The notes under the pieces are model-generated. The model did not search any database. It was not told the origin of the DNA and saw nothing but the letters and a program-made list of their open reading frames with translations. From the NCBI GenBank assembly GCA_963576735.1, contig OY755186.1, forward strand, positions 14,557,970 through 14,621,969: a stretch of DNA of 64,000 nucleotides. Direction: 5' to 3'. A program made the position numbers and the translations under genes. Of the stretch, positions 20,507 through 29,725 are shown piece by piece. Source of the DNA: Bedellia somnulentella. Its lineage: Eukaryota > Arthropoda > Insecta > Lepidoptera > Bedelliidae. How positions within the stretch are numbered: position 1 is the first letter of the stretch; the number at the start of each line of letters is the position of its first letter.

Positions 20507-21480
20507 AAAAATATATATAAAAAGTATATCAAAAATTGTTTGTAAAAATTTATTTTTTTATAATAAATAATAATAAAATGATATCACCTGGCAAGATTAA
20601 ATAACCGCCAGAACGGCCTGTCATTTGATATATGGCATCTTATCAACACAACAATTATTGTGTATAGATCCCAGCTTTCCTCAAGTACATTTTTTGCGCA
20701 AAAAAAAATATAACTTTAAATCGCCTGTCACCATTTAAATCCCAACCAAATCGCCTGGCATTATGATATATCGTTTAATTAAACATCAGACTTTAAAATG
20801 CTGTAAGATTCAAAGTGCCTCAAGAACATTTTCTGCATGAGAAAAATTGCGAATTAAAAAATTCATAGCTCATTAACGCCCCGCAACCTCCCAGCCAGGT
20901 CGGCCATTTCATCATCCACACATTCGCAACTAATCAACAATAATATTTTCAATGTGCCTCAAGGATGTACTCAAAAATGCCTGTCAGCTCTCCGGCTATT
21001 ATATTTGATATGCCACACGATGCAGTTTTCAGATATTTTTTTTTATTTTTTTCCTTCCCCTCCAAAAATGACCCCCCATATACAGATTTCATCTGCTCAC
21101 GTCACACCTCTGTATTTGGGTCACATGAATTGATATGTGTACCAAATTTCAACTTAATCGGTCTAATAGATTCGGAGATAATTGACTGTAATCGACGGAC
21201 GGACAGACACGAGTGATCCTATAAGGGTTCCGTTTTTGTATTCAGACGTACGGAACCCTAAAAAGTACAAATTTATTAAAGAGTATTCTTTCAAACACCA
21301 AAAATGCCACTTAGTGTTAATCAAACGCTCACGAGAGGGAGCGCTATATCAAGTTCTTGCCCCGGTTCGAAAAAATCGTAGATCCGGGGCTGGTGAGTAT
21401 ATTTATTTATGTGGTTTAAAAATGCTCAGTGCGGACACTGAAGTGTCACGAATAAAAGGGCATATCGAGAAAATAAAAAA

Positions 21481-21556
21481 CGAATGGGCTTATTCCGTTT
21501 ATCCACCCTAAAAAATACTCCCTAAGTCGGATATTCGGAAACGCATGTCCGATTAT
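21481..21556. repeat. Short repeat with inverted copy at 33,503-33,579
   Basis: GCTTATTCCGTTTATCCACC through CGGAAACGCATGTCCGATTA is found in reverse complement at 33.5 kb. It lies directly upstream of the readable MULE frame. Confidence 0.65.
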
Positions 21557-22184
21557 ATTAGCTGATTTCAAAGATGAAATAGACAATATTCGTATTTTGG
21601 TATTTTGTAACAATTTCGCAAGAGACCAAATGGGTAAACTCAAAAGTTTCTTTGGGGATGCAACTTTTAGAATATGCCCCAAACCGTTTAACCAAGTATT
21701 CAGTATACACGCTGATATGAACAGTACCATGACTTTAACAAATATAGTACCTTTGGTATTTGCAATTATGAGTGACAGAAAGAAAAGCACTTATTTAAAG
21801 TTATTTAATTTAATCAAATCACAAATTCCTGAATGGAATCCCGCAACATTTACGCTTGATTACGAAAAAGCTACAATGGGGGACTAAAAAGTATATTTCC
21901 AGACATATTGCTACATGGCTGCTACTTTCATTATGTGAAGTCCATTCAAAAACGAGCAGATAAGCTGGGTATCAATAAATACCCAAATACAAAAAGATTA
22001 GTGCTACTTACGGCCAGGTTGCCACTATTACCTTTAAACTTGATTAATGAGGGCTGGTTATTTGTAAAATCATTTTTAAATGACGATGAAAATAATATGA
22101 CTGCATTTGTGAGATATTTTGAGAAAACATGGCTCAAAAACGAAAGCTTTGTGGCTGTTTGGAACTCATTCGGGGTGTCACATA

Positions 22185-22932
22185 TGTTAGACTACACATT
22201 CTGTTGTTACGAAATATTTGCCAGTAATTCTTGAAACAACTAATTTTAGTAATTCCTCTCGTCAATTTGATAGATTCTTAAAAGAAGTTTTTGGAACAAA
22301 ACGATTGTAAGACTCTTTATTGACTCGTCGTTTCCGTTAATATTATTATTTCTGAAAAGCAGATACTGATAAATGTTATTATATAAATATTGTTAAGTTA
22401 TTATTGTCAAGTTAATTAATAAGAATAATTATTTAAGAAATGAAAATCTGCTAAGTATTATTTTAAGAGTTTGTAAGGAAATCATTGTAGTACCTAATAC
22501 TAGATACAAAACATAGAATAATAATAGTTATAACATATTGATATGTCATAAATAACTTTATAATTATTTAGTCACATAAATACACAACGCGTGTTATGAT
22601 TATTATAAGAGTAAATTTAATAAGTAATGAATTTAAAGTGTAGTCAAGAATCTATTGGTTGTAAGTGTTCTACGCAAACAGGAAACTGTTCTGATTGGCT
22701 GTTCGGTCCCTTCCCAAACTTTGGTGCGGGAAGGTATTCGAACAGCGCGCATTCTGTAAATGGGAGTGATACCATTCACACCAGTTATTAAATATCTGGT
22801 GATTTTTAGAATTACTATAGTTATTATAGATGTAGTTAGAGAGAGAGCCATTATTGTACTAGGAATCGATAAGATAATATAGAAATTAAAATACATTGAA
22901 GTTATCCAGAAGATCTGATTGTTTGATATTAT
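22185..22932 (+). repeat. 5' LTR of the gag-only element
   Basis: Starts TGTTAGACTACACATTCTG and ends TTTGATATTAT. Direct repeat of 26,368-27,115. Unusually it does not end in CA. Confidence 0.85.
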
Positions 22933-22990
22933 AGTTCAGAAGTGGTGATTTTTTCCACGCCTATAAACTTCCAGGCAATACGAGGTTGAG

Positions 22991-24655
22991 ATGGATGACT
23001 CCAGGGATGACTCTGAACCACATCGCTCCCGCTCTGCGGTGTTGAAGCAACCGCAAGATCCTGCTACACGCGAGCATAGGAGTGGATGCTGCGCAGTGAG
23101 ACAAGGATCAGCATCGATTTTTGAACCTGGTGAGCCGGTCTTTTTGACTGGTAGAATGAATAGTGAATCTCAAAATACGAGTGAAGTTCCGAGTGCCTCG
23201 CGCAATGATACTGATAGATTTTCGAGGCCTCGGACGACTGTAATTTCTGGTGGTGACGTGAATGATCATGCTCATCAGAGATTACAGAACTTAAACGACG
23301 CGCCCGGTACCTCCCGCAATGATTTTGAAGGAATTACGAGGGCCGAGCAGTCGCGCTTTGAATTTGAACGTGTCAACCGGAACTACCTGCCACGGCATGG
23401 TGACGAATACGAACATAGTCGTAAGCTACATGATAATCAACGATATTTAAAAGAACGCGAGTGCCGGCAACGGCAAGGTAGTCCCAGTAATGGCTCGATC
23501 GGCGGAGCATCTGACCGCACAAGATCACGAAGTCCTGTATTGGTTTCGCGGGTCTCGAATCGCGGTCATAAAACTAAACACTGGCCTAGGTCTTTACGCG
23601 GTCGTTATTGTTTGCGTACTCGGTCTCGGGGAAGATCACCGGGGCTAACAGCTGGGCCGTCACGTGGACGGTCACGTGATCGATCGCGCGAGCGGTCACG
23701 CACATTACAAAAAGATAAACGAGGGTCATCTCAAGTTTGCAGTCGTAGGTCGAAAACTCCTTCGCCGCGTGGATCAGGGTCAGGGTTTGGATCTCCCAGC
23801 CGTCGGTCGAGGTATTACAGAGACTCATATAGTGATCAAGCTAATAATACTAACATGTTTATGCAATTCATAAAAGCTTTTAAAGATGTGAATAGGTCAA
23901 ACAGTCATAAGCCGCATTCCCTGAATAATGTCATTCCAGAATTAGATCCGCTATCCAAGACACAAACAATTTTGACTTGGCTGACTAAGGTAGAGGAATG
24001 CGCTGATATCTATGAATGGAACGAAAAGGAGACAGTACATTACGCACTGCCAAAATTGATTGGGCTGGCAAAAACTTGGTATGACAACTTACCTAGTGTA
24101 CGCTTTACTTGGATTGAATGGAAAAATAAATTAATAGAGTCATTCCCATATAGAGAAAACTATTGCGATCTTTTGGCTGAAATGCTGTCTGTAAAAGTAA
24201 AATATCGAGAGCCCCTCGAGCAGTACTATTATTCAAAAATAAATCTTTTAAATCGATGCCAAATAGTTGGTAGGCGGGCCGTAGACTGTCTAATCGGTGG
24301 CATAGACGACCGTGGTATAAAATTAGGCGCGCAGTCTGGAAATTACGTTTCCCCGGAACAATTATTAAAATACCTGAAAGGGGTTAAACCGGCGACACCT
24401 AGAGATAATAATTCAGGCAATGATAAAACAAAACATTCCCAATATAGCTCCCCCGACTTATCAAAAGTGACGAACTCCTCTAATGACTCTATAAAATGTT
24501 TCAACTGTGGCACTGAAGGTCATGTGAGTTTCAAGTGCCCTAAGCCCATTCTCAAATGTTCTGGGTGTCATCGATTAGGCCATATACTAATTGACTGTTC
24601 CAATTATAAATCAAATAAAAGTCAACAACCCAACAATGACAAGACTGACAAATGA
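22991..24655 (+). CDS. Gag with SR-rich N-terminus and two CCHC zinc knuckles
   Basis: An intact 554-residue frame starting at ATG 22,991, 58 bp after the LTR. Residues about 170-280 are rich in SR, RGRS and RSRDRSRERSR dipeptide runs. Residues about 300-450 form the retrotransposon capsid-like region (LTWLTKVEECADIYEWNEKE, TWYDNLPSVRFTWIEWK). Two knuckles follow at about 497-535, CFNCGTEGHVSFKC and CSGCHRLGHILIDC. The capsid fits Ty3/gypsy-type Gag; the SR-rich extension is unusual and resembles splicing factors. It would package RNA into particles. The open frame has no lesion, consistent with selection or recent insertion. Confidence 0.85.
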   Translation: MDDSRDDSEPHRSRSAVLKQPQDPATREHRSGCCAVRQGSASIFEPGEPVFLTGRMNSESQNTSEVPSASRNDTDRFSRPRTTVISGGDVNDHAHQRLQNLNDAPGTSRNDFEGITRAEQSRFEFERVNRNYLPRHGDEYEHSRKLHDNQRYLKERECRQRQGSPSNGSIGGASDRTRSRSPVLVSRVSNRGHKTKHWPRSLRGRYCLRTRSRGRSPGLTAGPSRGRSRDRSRERSRTLQKDKRGSSQVCSRRSKTPSPRGSGSGFGSPSRRSRYYRDSYSDQANNTNMFMQFIKAFKDVNRSNSHKPHSLNNVIPELDPLSKTQTILTWLTKVEECADIYEWNEKETVHYALPKLIGLAKTWYDNLPSVRFTWIEWKNKLIESFPYRENYCDLLAEMLSVKVKYREPLEQYYYSKINLLNRCQIVGRRAVDCLIGGIDDRGIKLGAQSGNYVSPEQLLKYLKGVKPATPRDNNSGNDKTKHSQYSSPDLSKVTNSSNDSIKCFNCGTEGHVSFKCPKPILKCSGCHRLGHILIDCSNYKSNKSQQPNNDKTDK

Positions 24656-26367
24656 AAGGTAAGTTCTAAAAATAATTAAAATTATGTCTCTGATTCTATT
24701 CGATAATAAATAAATAAAAATAAAAAATAATTCTACTTGGAAAGAAACAAATAAATAATTTTAAGTTTTGTTGGTAAATTGATAAATTAATAATAATTTT
24801 TAAATTATGTTTTGGTTGATTAGGTATTTGTTACAATCACTAGTTAGAAAAGGTTTACAAAAGGCATAAAGGTCTTGTACTCTGTTAAATTTTCTATGAG
24901 TAAAATAAGAAAGCAACATAATTGGAACACTTTCTTTATTGAAATCAATACAATAATCTCTGAAAAAAAAGGATGAGTTTTTTTTTAATACACAGTTACA
25001 TTTAAAAAAAACCGACTATGATGTGTCCAATCCATTTTTTTTTTACTTTGGGACTATTTGGAAACCTGTAATTAAATATAATTACCTATTAATATATTCG
25101 AAACAAAAGTAGAAGAAAAAAAAAGATAAAGAAAATAATAATATTTTGAATACAAAATATATTCATTTTGGTGCTGGTGATTGGAACAAAACGGTCGTTC
25201 ATTTGTTCAAAAAAACGTAAAAGTCCGTATCGTGAAAGCTACTTAACCGATTTTGATAAAAATTACTATAGTGTCTTAAGTTGAAAGATATCTAATTCGT
25301 GGCCTATATCTATAATATCCGTGGACAAATATATACATAAAATTTGGCACACGTATTTAGAAGCCCATATATACTGACTCATACGAATATAATATTATCG
25401 TAACAATATAACATTCATACAGTTCAAACTTTAGACACATAGGAAACCCATCGCGAATATTTATCATTTCTCTGTTCCCGGAATCGATTAGAATTGGAAT
25501 CAAATACAACTAACTGTACATATATAACACTATTTGCTTTAATTAACAGAAAAATTACAATAACCACCGTACTACGAAGCCGATTAAAAAGTGAAAATAT
25601 CTTTAATTGTAATGCTCATTACATAGCTTTGTTACTAAAAGCGGCAATGTATTATAAATTATGCGATATACACTTAGTTAAATGTTTTTCAATGTGAAAC
25701 CACACTGAACATAAAATAATTGATTTTGCAATAAAAACCACATAGTAAAGTAACTTACCTATGAAAGGAAATCTTTCCATTATTTCACCCTGCTTTATTT
25801 GTTTAGTTTCTGCAGCTCAATACACCACAATGGGTCATTATTTTTTTTACAATTTTCTCCGTCACCGATAACGATTGATCGCGGACTGAATCAAATGGCG
25901 TAAAAGAAAGTTAAATTCACTCAATTTTTACACGCGAAGCAAAATATATCTTAGTTCGAAAGCCTATTATAATGCAAATGATTAAATTATTGATAAAATG
26001 GCTTGGTGTCATCCGGGCGCCGTGCAGGATGTTTCCGGGATAACACCAAAATTGTAATGGATGTAAAAAAAGATGTTTGTTGAAGAGTTTCATACGGGTT
26101 CTTCTCTCAGCAATTCACCTTCCGAATTCGAGGTAAACTTAGTATTAAGTTGCAATTTGGCGTTCAAAAAACAAAGATTTATGTTTTTAGTTTGGAATAA
26201 ATGTTTATATTATTTTATTTTTATTTATAATCGGTGCAAAGTGATTCTGCATGATGGTAAAATTAACATAATATATAAAATAAGAATTGACATGAAAGAA
26301 ACTTAGCTAACATGCGCGAGTAAAGCAATTACGTACGAGGACGTACTCTATGTTAGGATGGCCGAGT
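24656..26367. other. Non-coding interior of the gag-only element
   Basis: A+T-rich, no RT or integrase motif in any frame. A hairpin TTGGTGTCATCCGGG...CCGGGATAACACCAA lies at 26,003-26,048, about 320 bp before the 3' LTR. Confidence 0.6.
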
Positions 26368-27115
26368 TGTTAGACTACACATTCTGTTGTTACGAAATAT
26401 TTGCCAGTAATTCTTGAAACAACTAATTTTAGTAATTCCTCTCGTCAATTTGATAGATTCTTAAAAGAAGTTTTTGGAACAAAACGATTGTAAGACTCTT
26501 TATTGACTCGTCGTTTCCGTTAATATTATTATTTCTGAAAAGCAGATACTGATAAATGTTATTATATAAATATTGTTAAGTTATTATTGTCAAGTTAATT
26601 AATAAGAATAATTATTTAAGAAATGAAAATCTGCTAAGTATTATTTTAAGAGTTTGTAAGGAAATCATTGTAGTACCTAATACTAGATACAAAACATAGA
26701 ATAATAATAGTTATAACATATTGATATGTCATAAATAACTTTATAATTATTTAGTCACATAAATACACAACGCGTGTTATGATTATTATAAGAGTAAATT
26801 TAATAAGTAATGAATTTAAAGTGTAGTCAAGAATCTATTGGTTGTAAGTGTTCTACGCAAACAGGAAACTGTTCTGATTGGCTGTTCGGTCCCTTCCCAA
26901 ACTTTGGTGCGGGAAGGTATTCGAACAGCGCGCATTCTGTAAATGGGAGTGATACCATTCACACCAGTTATTAAATATCTGGTGATTTTTAGAATTACTA
27001 TAGTTATTATAGATGTAGTTAGAGAGCGAGCCATTATTGTACTAGGAATCGATAAGATAATATAGAAATTAAAATACATTGAAGTTATCCAGAAGATCTG
27101 ATTGTTTGATACTAT
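26368..27115 (+). repeat. 3' LTR of the gag-only element
   Basis: Direct repeat of the 5' LTR; ends TTTGATACTAT, then ACATA. Confidence 0.85.
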
Positions 27116-27380
27116 ACATAGGACTACTAATTCGTTGGAAACCTGGCATAAAACAATGACATGTGAAATTAAAGATAAACACCCACATTTGGTTAAGTTT
27201 TTGGAATCAGTGCAAAAAAACGCACAGCTATTCGCTAACACGTCTACTGCAGCAAAAAAATTTAGAAAACGGTTGCAAACATACGATAAAAGGGACGAGT
27301 TTATCCAGGAAATGCAACTACGTCTACTTAATAATGAAATAAGTGTTGGTCATTTTCTGGACATATTGCAAAATTTATAA

Positions 27381-27544
27381 ATTATTTTTTTATAACGTAC
27401 CTAGTCTTTGCGTGCGATCAATTAAGTAATAATTTATCTGTTATTGTGTGTCAGTGGTAAAAAGACCCTAAGTTTTAATTAATTAATTAATAAAGGGTTT
27501 TAATTAATAAAGGGATACACTGTTCGGCTTAGAATACCACGCGC
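27381..27544. other. MULE 3' flank and a scrap of repeat family S
   Basis: TGTTCGGCTTAGAATACCAC at 27,523-27,542 matches the head of family S and is cut off at the 5' end of LINE C, which may have inserted there. Confidence 0.45.
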
Positions 27545-28221
27545 GCGCGCTCCGCGAAAAGTTTTAGCTTAAATATTCATTTTCTTATAGTAAACGTAGT
27601 GTTAGATTTGATTTTTTGGTGTTAAAAAACGTCTAAATTCAGTGCCTACATTCTGGTATAAAGTGTGTGAAGGAGACGATTCAAATAAAGAAGATATTAC
27701 GGAAAAACTGTCATTTTTGAAAATTAAAATTTCTTCAAAAAATCATTACTCCAGATTTATCGCCTTAAGCATACTTTTTAAAGTGTGTTCTAGTGCGCCG
27801 CGGTGTTACGCATCTTTTGAAGTCAAAATAAAGAAGTAGACGTAAAAATTGGATTTTCTGGGAGCCAAAAACCATAAACCGGAAGTGACCCAAAAATCGG
27901 AACCAAAGTAGTGTACTCAAATTTGAAGATCTCCCCAGCTAGCCATTACAAAAAGAAGAATAAGACCGTTTAGAGCATCAAATTCGGATAAAAATTCGAT
28001 GAGATATTGATTTTTAAGTGTTTTTTGAAAAATAGAAAATTTTCAAAAAATCATATCTCTGAAAAGCGATCGATGACCTATATTTTTCTCGACATCATAA
28101 GAAGTGCATTTTAGTGGACATTAAGTTTAGTGATAAAGCTAGTGATAAGTTCCTGAAAAATTTTTCAGTAGAAATTAAATAGTGAATAAGTTAAAAAAGG
28201 TCGTAACAGTTATTGAGAGTC

Positions 28222-29271
28222 ATGGAATGTACAAAGTGCAGCAGGTCAATGAAGGCAGAGGATAGCCTGAAATGTGCTCAATGCCAAGCCCACTGCCACT
28301 TTCAATGCTTCGCATTAACAGAAAACGAATTCAAAAAGATACTTCCTATGAATAAACTGAAGTGGAAATGTGCGAATTGCAAGCACATAAAAAAACCCTA
28401 CAGCCCGCAGATATCACTTCAGGTAGAATCAGCCGATGGGCAACCGCCTTCTTCAATAGTTAACATCGAGTCTGCAAACTTAATGAGTTACATGGAAAAA
28501 AAGTTTGATGCCATCGAAGAACACTTTTCCGCCCTGAAAAAATCATTCACAGACCAGCTAGTGGCTTTGACTAAAACAGTGAACTCATGGGAGTCACGCA
28601 TCCAAAAGCTCGAGGCCCAAGCTGAAAACTCAACAAAATTTAAAGAAGAAATTGGCAGACGTGACACCGAAATTACTTCACTGAATACCGTGATACAATC
28701 GCTAGAAGAAAAAATAAACTCCCAAGAACAAAATTACCTTCGCAACGAGCTTGAGATAACAGGAGCTACTGAGGTGGAAAATGAAAACCTTCACCACTTG
28801 ATTAGCGTCATAGCTCACAAAATTGGACTAGATCTGCAGCCGACTGACATTGATAGAGTCATCAGAGTCGGTCCAAAAACCAGTAGTCACAGACCAACCG
28901 CGGAGCCCCGCCCTATCGTAGTTCGTTTCATCCGCAACACTAAACGAAACGACATGTTTAGCGCCGCCAGAGTGAGAAGAAACATTACCACTGAGGATCT
29001 AAACATCGTGGGTCCACCGAAAAAACTCTATTTCAACGAAAGACTCACCAAAGCGAACCGAAAACTTTTTCGTGACGTCAGAATCAGAGACAAACAAATC
29101 GGAATCAGGTACACATGGGTCAAAAACGGTTGCATCTACACGCGCAGAGAAGAGGAAAAGTCTCCCAAACAAATATACAACTTCGACGATATCGACAGAC
29201 TCCTTGGTAGAGCTCCAGCTCAGCCGCCGCCAGGACCGTCAGACGCGGCCGCCAGCTTCACCTCCTTGTAA
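28222..29271 (+). CDS. LINE C ORF1 with PHD-like finger and coiled coil
   Basis: ATG at 28,222; 349 residues. Residues 1-60 form a C4HC3-type finger (CTKCSRSMKAEDSLKCAQC, HCHFQCF, WKCANC). A coiled coil spans about 90-170. The C-terminal half resembles the Baculo_FP/ORF1 RNA-binding region (RPIVVRFIRNTKRNDM, KLYFNERLTKANRKLFRDV). ORF1 proteins of this class bind the LINE RNA. The frame is intact. Confidence 0.8.
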   Translation: MECTKCSRSMKAEDSLKCAQCQAHCHFQCFALTENEFKKILPMNKLKWKCANCKHIKKPYSPQISLQVESADGQPPSSIVNIESANLMSYMEKKFDAIEEHFSALKKSFTDQLVALTKTVNSWESRIQKLEAQAENSTKFKEEIGRRDTEITSLNTVIQSLEEKINSQEQNYLRNELEITGATEVENENLHHLISVIAHKIGLDLQPTDIDRVIRVGPKTSSHRPTAEPRPIVVRFIRNTKRNDMFSAARVRRNITTEDLNIVGPPKKLYFNERLTKANRKLFRDVRIRDKQIGIRYTWVKNGCIYTRREEEKSPKQIYNFDDIDRLLGRAPAQPPPGPSDAAASFTSL

Positions 29272-29725
29272 TCATGATTACATTCTGCAATTCCGTCCTA
29301 AAGTGATCCCGTCTTCAATTTCTTCCTTTGGTAACGTGTTAAGATTTTTAGATTATTATACTTATACTATAGTTTTAAGAGTAAAGAATTATTTTATTCG
29401 ACTCGTACTAGATATACTTAGTTATTTAAGCTTATTCGCTCAAACGAGTTTTCACAAATTATGTAAAGAGACCGTAAAATGCCAAATAGTCGGCTTTTTT
29501 TCATTGTACTACTATATAATTATCTACAATATTATACAAAAATATTTATATTATATACCATTATATTTTATCTTTACAGTTTATTTACGTATATACTATA
29601 TACTATCTACAAACATAAACTCCGATAGTGCGATGGAAACAACCCATCTCAGCTCCAGCTACATGCGTGACCAAAAAAGACACAATTTAAAAACTTCTTT
29701 TCAGTATAATCAATGGCCACCCTAG
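29072..29725 (+). CDS. LINE C bridging hydrophobic open frame (candidate ORFX)
   Basis: An uninterrupted 217-codon frame runs from inside ORF1, across the whole 441-bp ORF1-ORF2 gap. It stops at TAG 29,723-29,725, 10 nt past the ORF2 ATG. The gap part is very hydrophobic (for example VGFFSLYYYIIIYNII and YYIPLYFIFTVYLRI). It has no AUG before about residue 188, so translation would need frameshifting or reinitiation. LINEs A and D have equivalent frames. A chance opening in T-rich DNA remains possible. Confidence 0.35.
   Translation: MTSESETNKSESGTHGSKTVASTRAEKRKSLPNKYTTSTISTDSLVELQLSRRQDRQTRPPASPPCNHDYILQFRPKVIPSSISSFGNVLRFLDYYTYTIVLRVKNYFIRLVLDILSYLSLFAQTSFHKLCKETVKCQIVGFFSLYYYIIIYNIIQKYLYYIPLYFIFTVYLRIYYILSTNINSDSAMETTHLSSSYMRDQKRHNLKTSFQYNQWPP

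Larger units (their letters stand above)
18706..20991 (+). mobile_element. DNA transposon with 410-bp terminal inverted repeats
   Basis: Arms 18,706-19,115 and 20,582-20,991 are inverse complements along their whole length with only a few mismatches. They start AGAGCTGACAGGCATTTTTG. Between them lies one spliced gene for a PIN/XPG-like protein plus a later SINE. Long arms and a cargo of this kind fit an Academ-like element, a superfamily whose proteins are reported to include an XPG nuclease domain. That assignment is inference, and no target duplication could be fixed at the ends. Confidence 0.75.
18464..21259. repeat. Moth AGGGTTCCGTA repeat, split by a long-TIR element
   Basis: The left end AGGGTTCCGTAC at 18,464 and the right end GTACGGAACCCT at 21,248-21,259 are inverse complements. 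The flanking halves are 18,464-18,705 and 20,992-21,259. They carry GTAGTTTCGGAGATAAGGG on the left and ACGGACGGACAGACACGAGT and CCTATAAGGGTTCCG on the right. The family is common in Lepidoptera and non-coding. Confidence 0.65.
17554..21392 (+). mobile_element. hAT transposon, internally deleted, host for nested elements
   Basis: Terminal inverted repeats are CAGCCCCGGATCTA at 17,554 and its reverse complement ending at 21,392. Identical 8-bp duplications GTGAGTAT flank it at 17,546-17,553 and 21,393-21,400, as expected for hAT. Only the C-terminal part of its transposase remains. Most of the interval is taken up by a later GGGTTCCGTA repeat, a 410-bp-TIR element and a SINE. Confidence 0.85.
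22185..27115 (+). mobile_element. Young gag-only LTR retrotransposon (4.9 kb)
   Basis: Two 748-bp direct repeats, 22,185-22,932 and 26,368-27,115, differ at only two sites that I could see (near their 3' ends). The element is flanked by ACATA at 22,180-22,184 and 27,116-27,120 (a 4-bp CATA reading is also possible). It contains an intact 554-codon gag and about 1.7 kb of non-coding DNA. No protease, RT, RNase H or integrase is present, so it must depend on a related element for its enzymes. Confidence 0.88.
21560..27380 (+). pseudogene. MULE-type transposase gene split by an LTR retrotransposon
   Basis: Exonic pieces are about 21,560-22,184 and 27,121-27,380. The first encodes FFGDATFRICPKPFNQ (first acid of the MULE core), FTLDYEKATMG (second acid) and HGCYFHYVKSIQKRADKLG, the GC.FHY signature. 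The last piece reads TTNSLETWHKTM and ends ISVGHFLDILQNL at TAA. Removing the LTR element and one copy of its duplication restores the frame through SHRTTN exactly. One single-base frameshift lies near 21,884, and the N-terminal FLYWCH-like part cannot be read. MULE proteins are Mutator-class transposases or proteins derived from them. Confidence 0.8.

Noticed and set aside
21182..21511. 109-residue plus-strand frame
   Set aside because: It runs across the end of the GGGTTCCGTA repeat, the hAT terminus and the SINE tail, so it joins unrelated pieces.
22633..22896. Minus-strand frame repeated at 26,816-27,241
   Set aside because: It appears twice only because it lies in the two LTRs; no domain.
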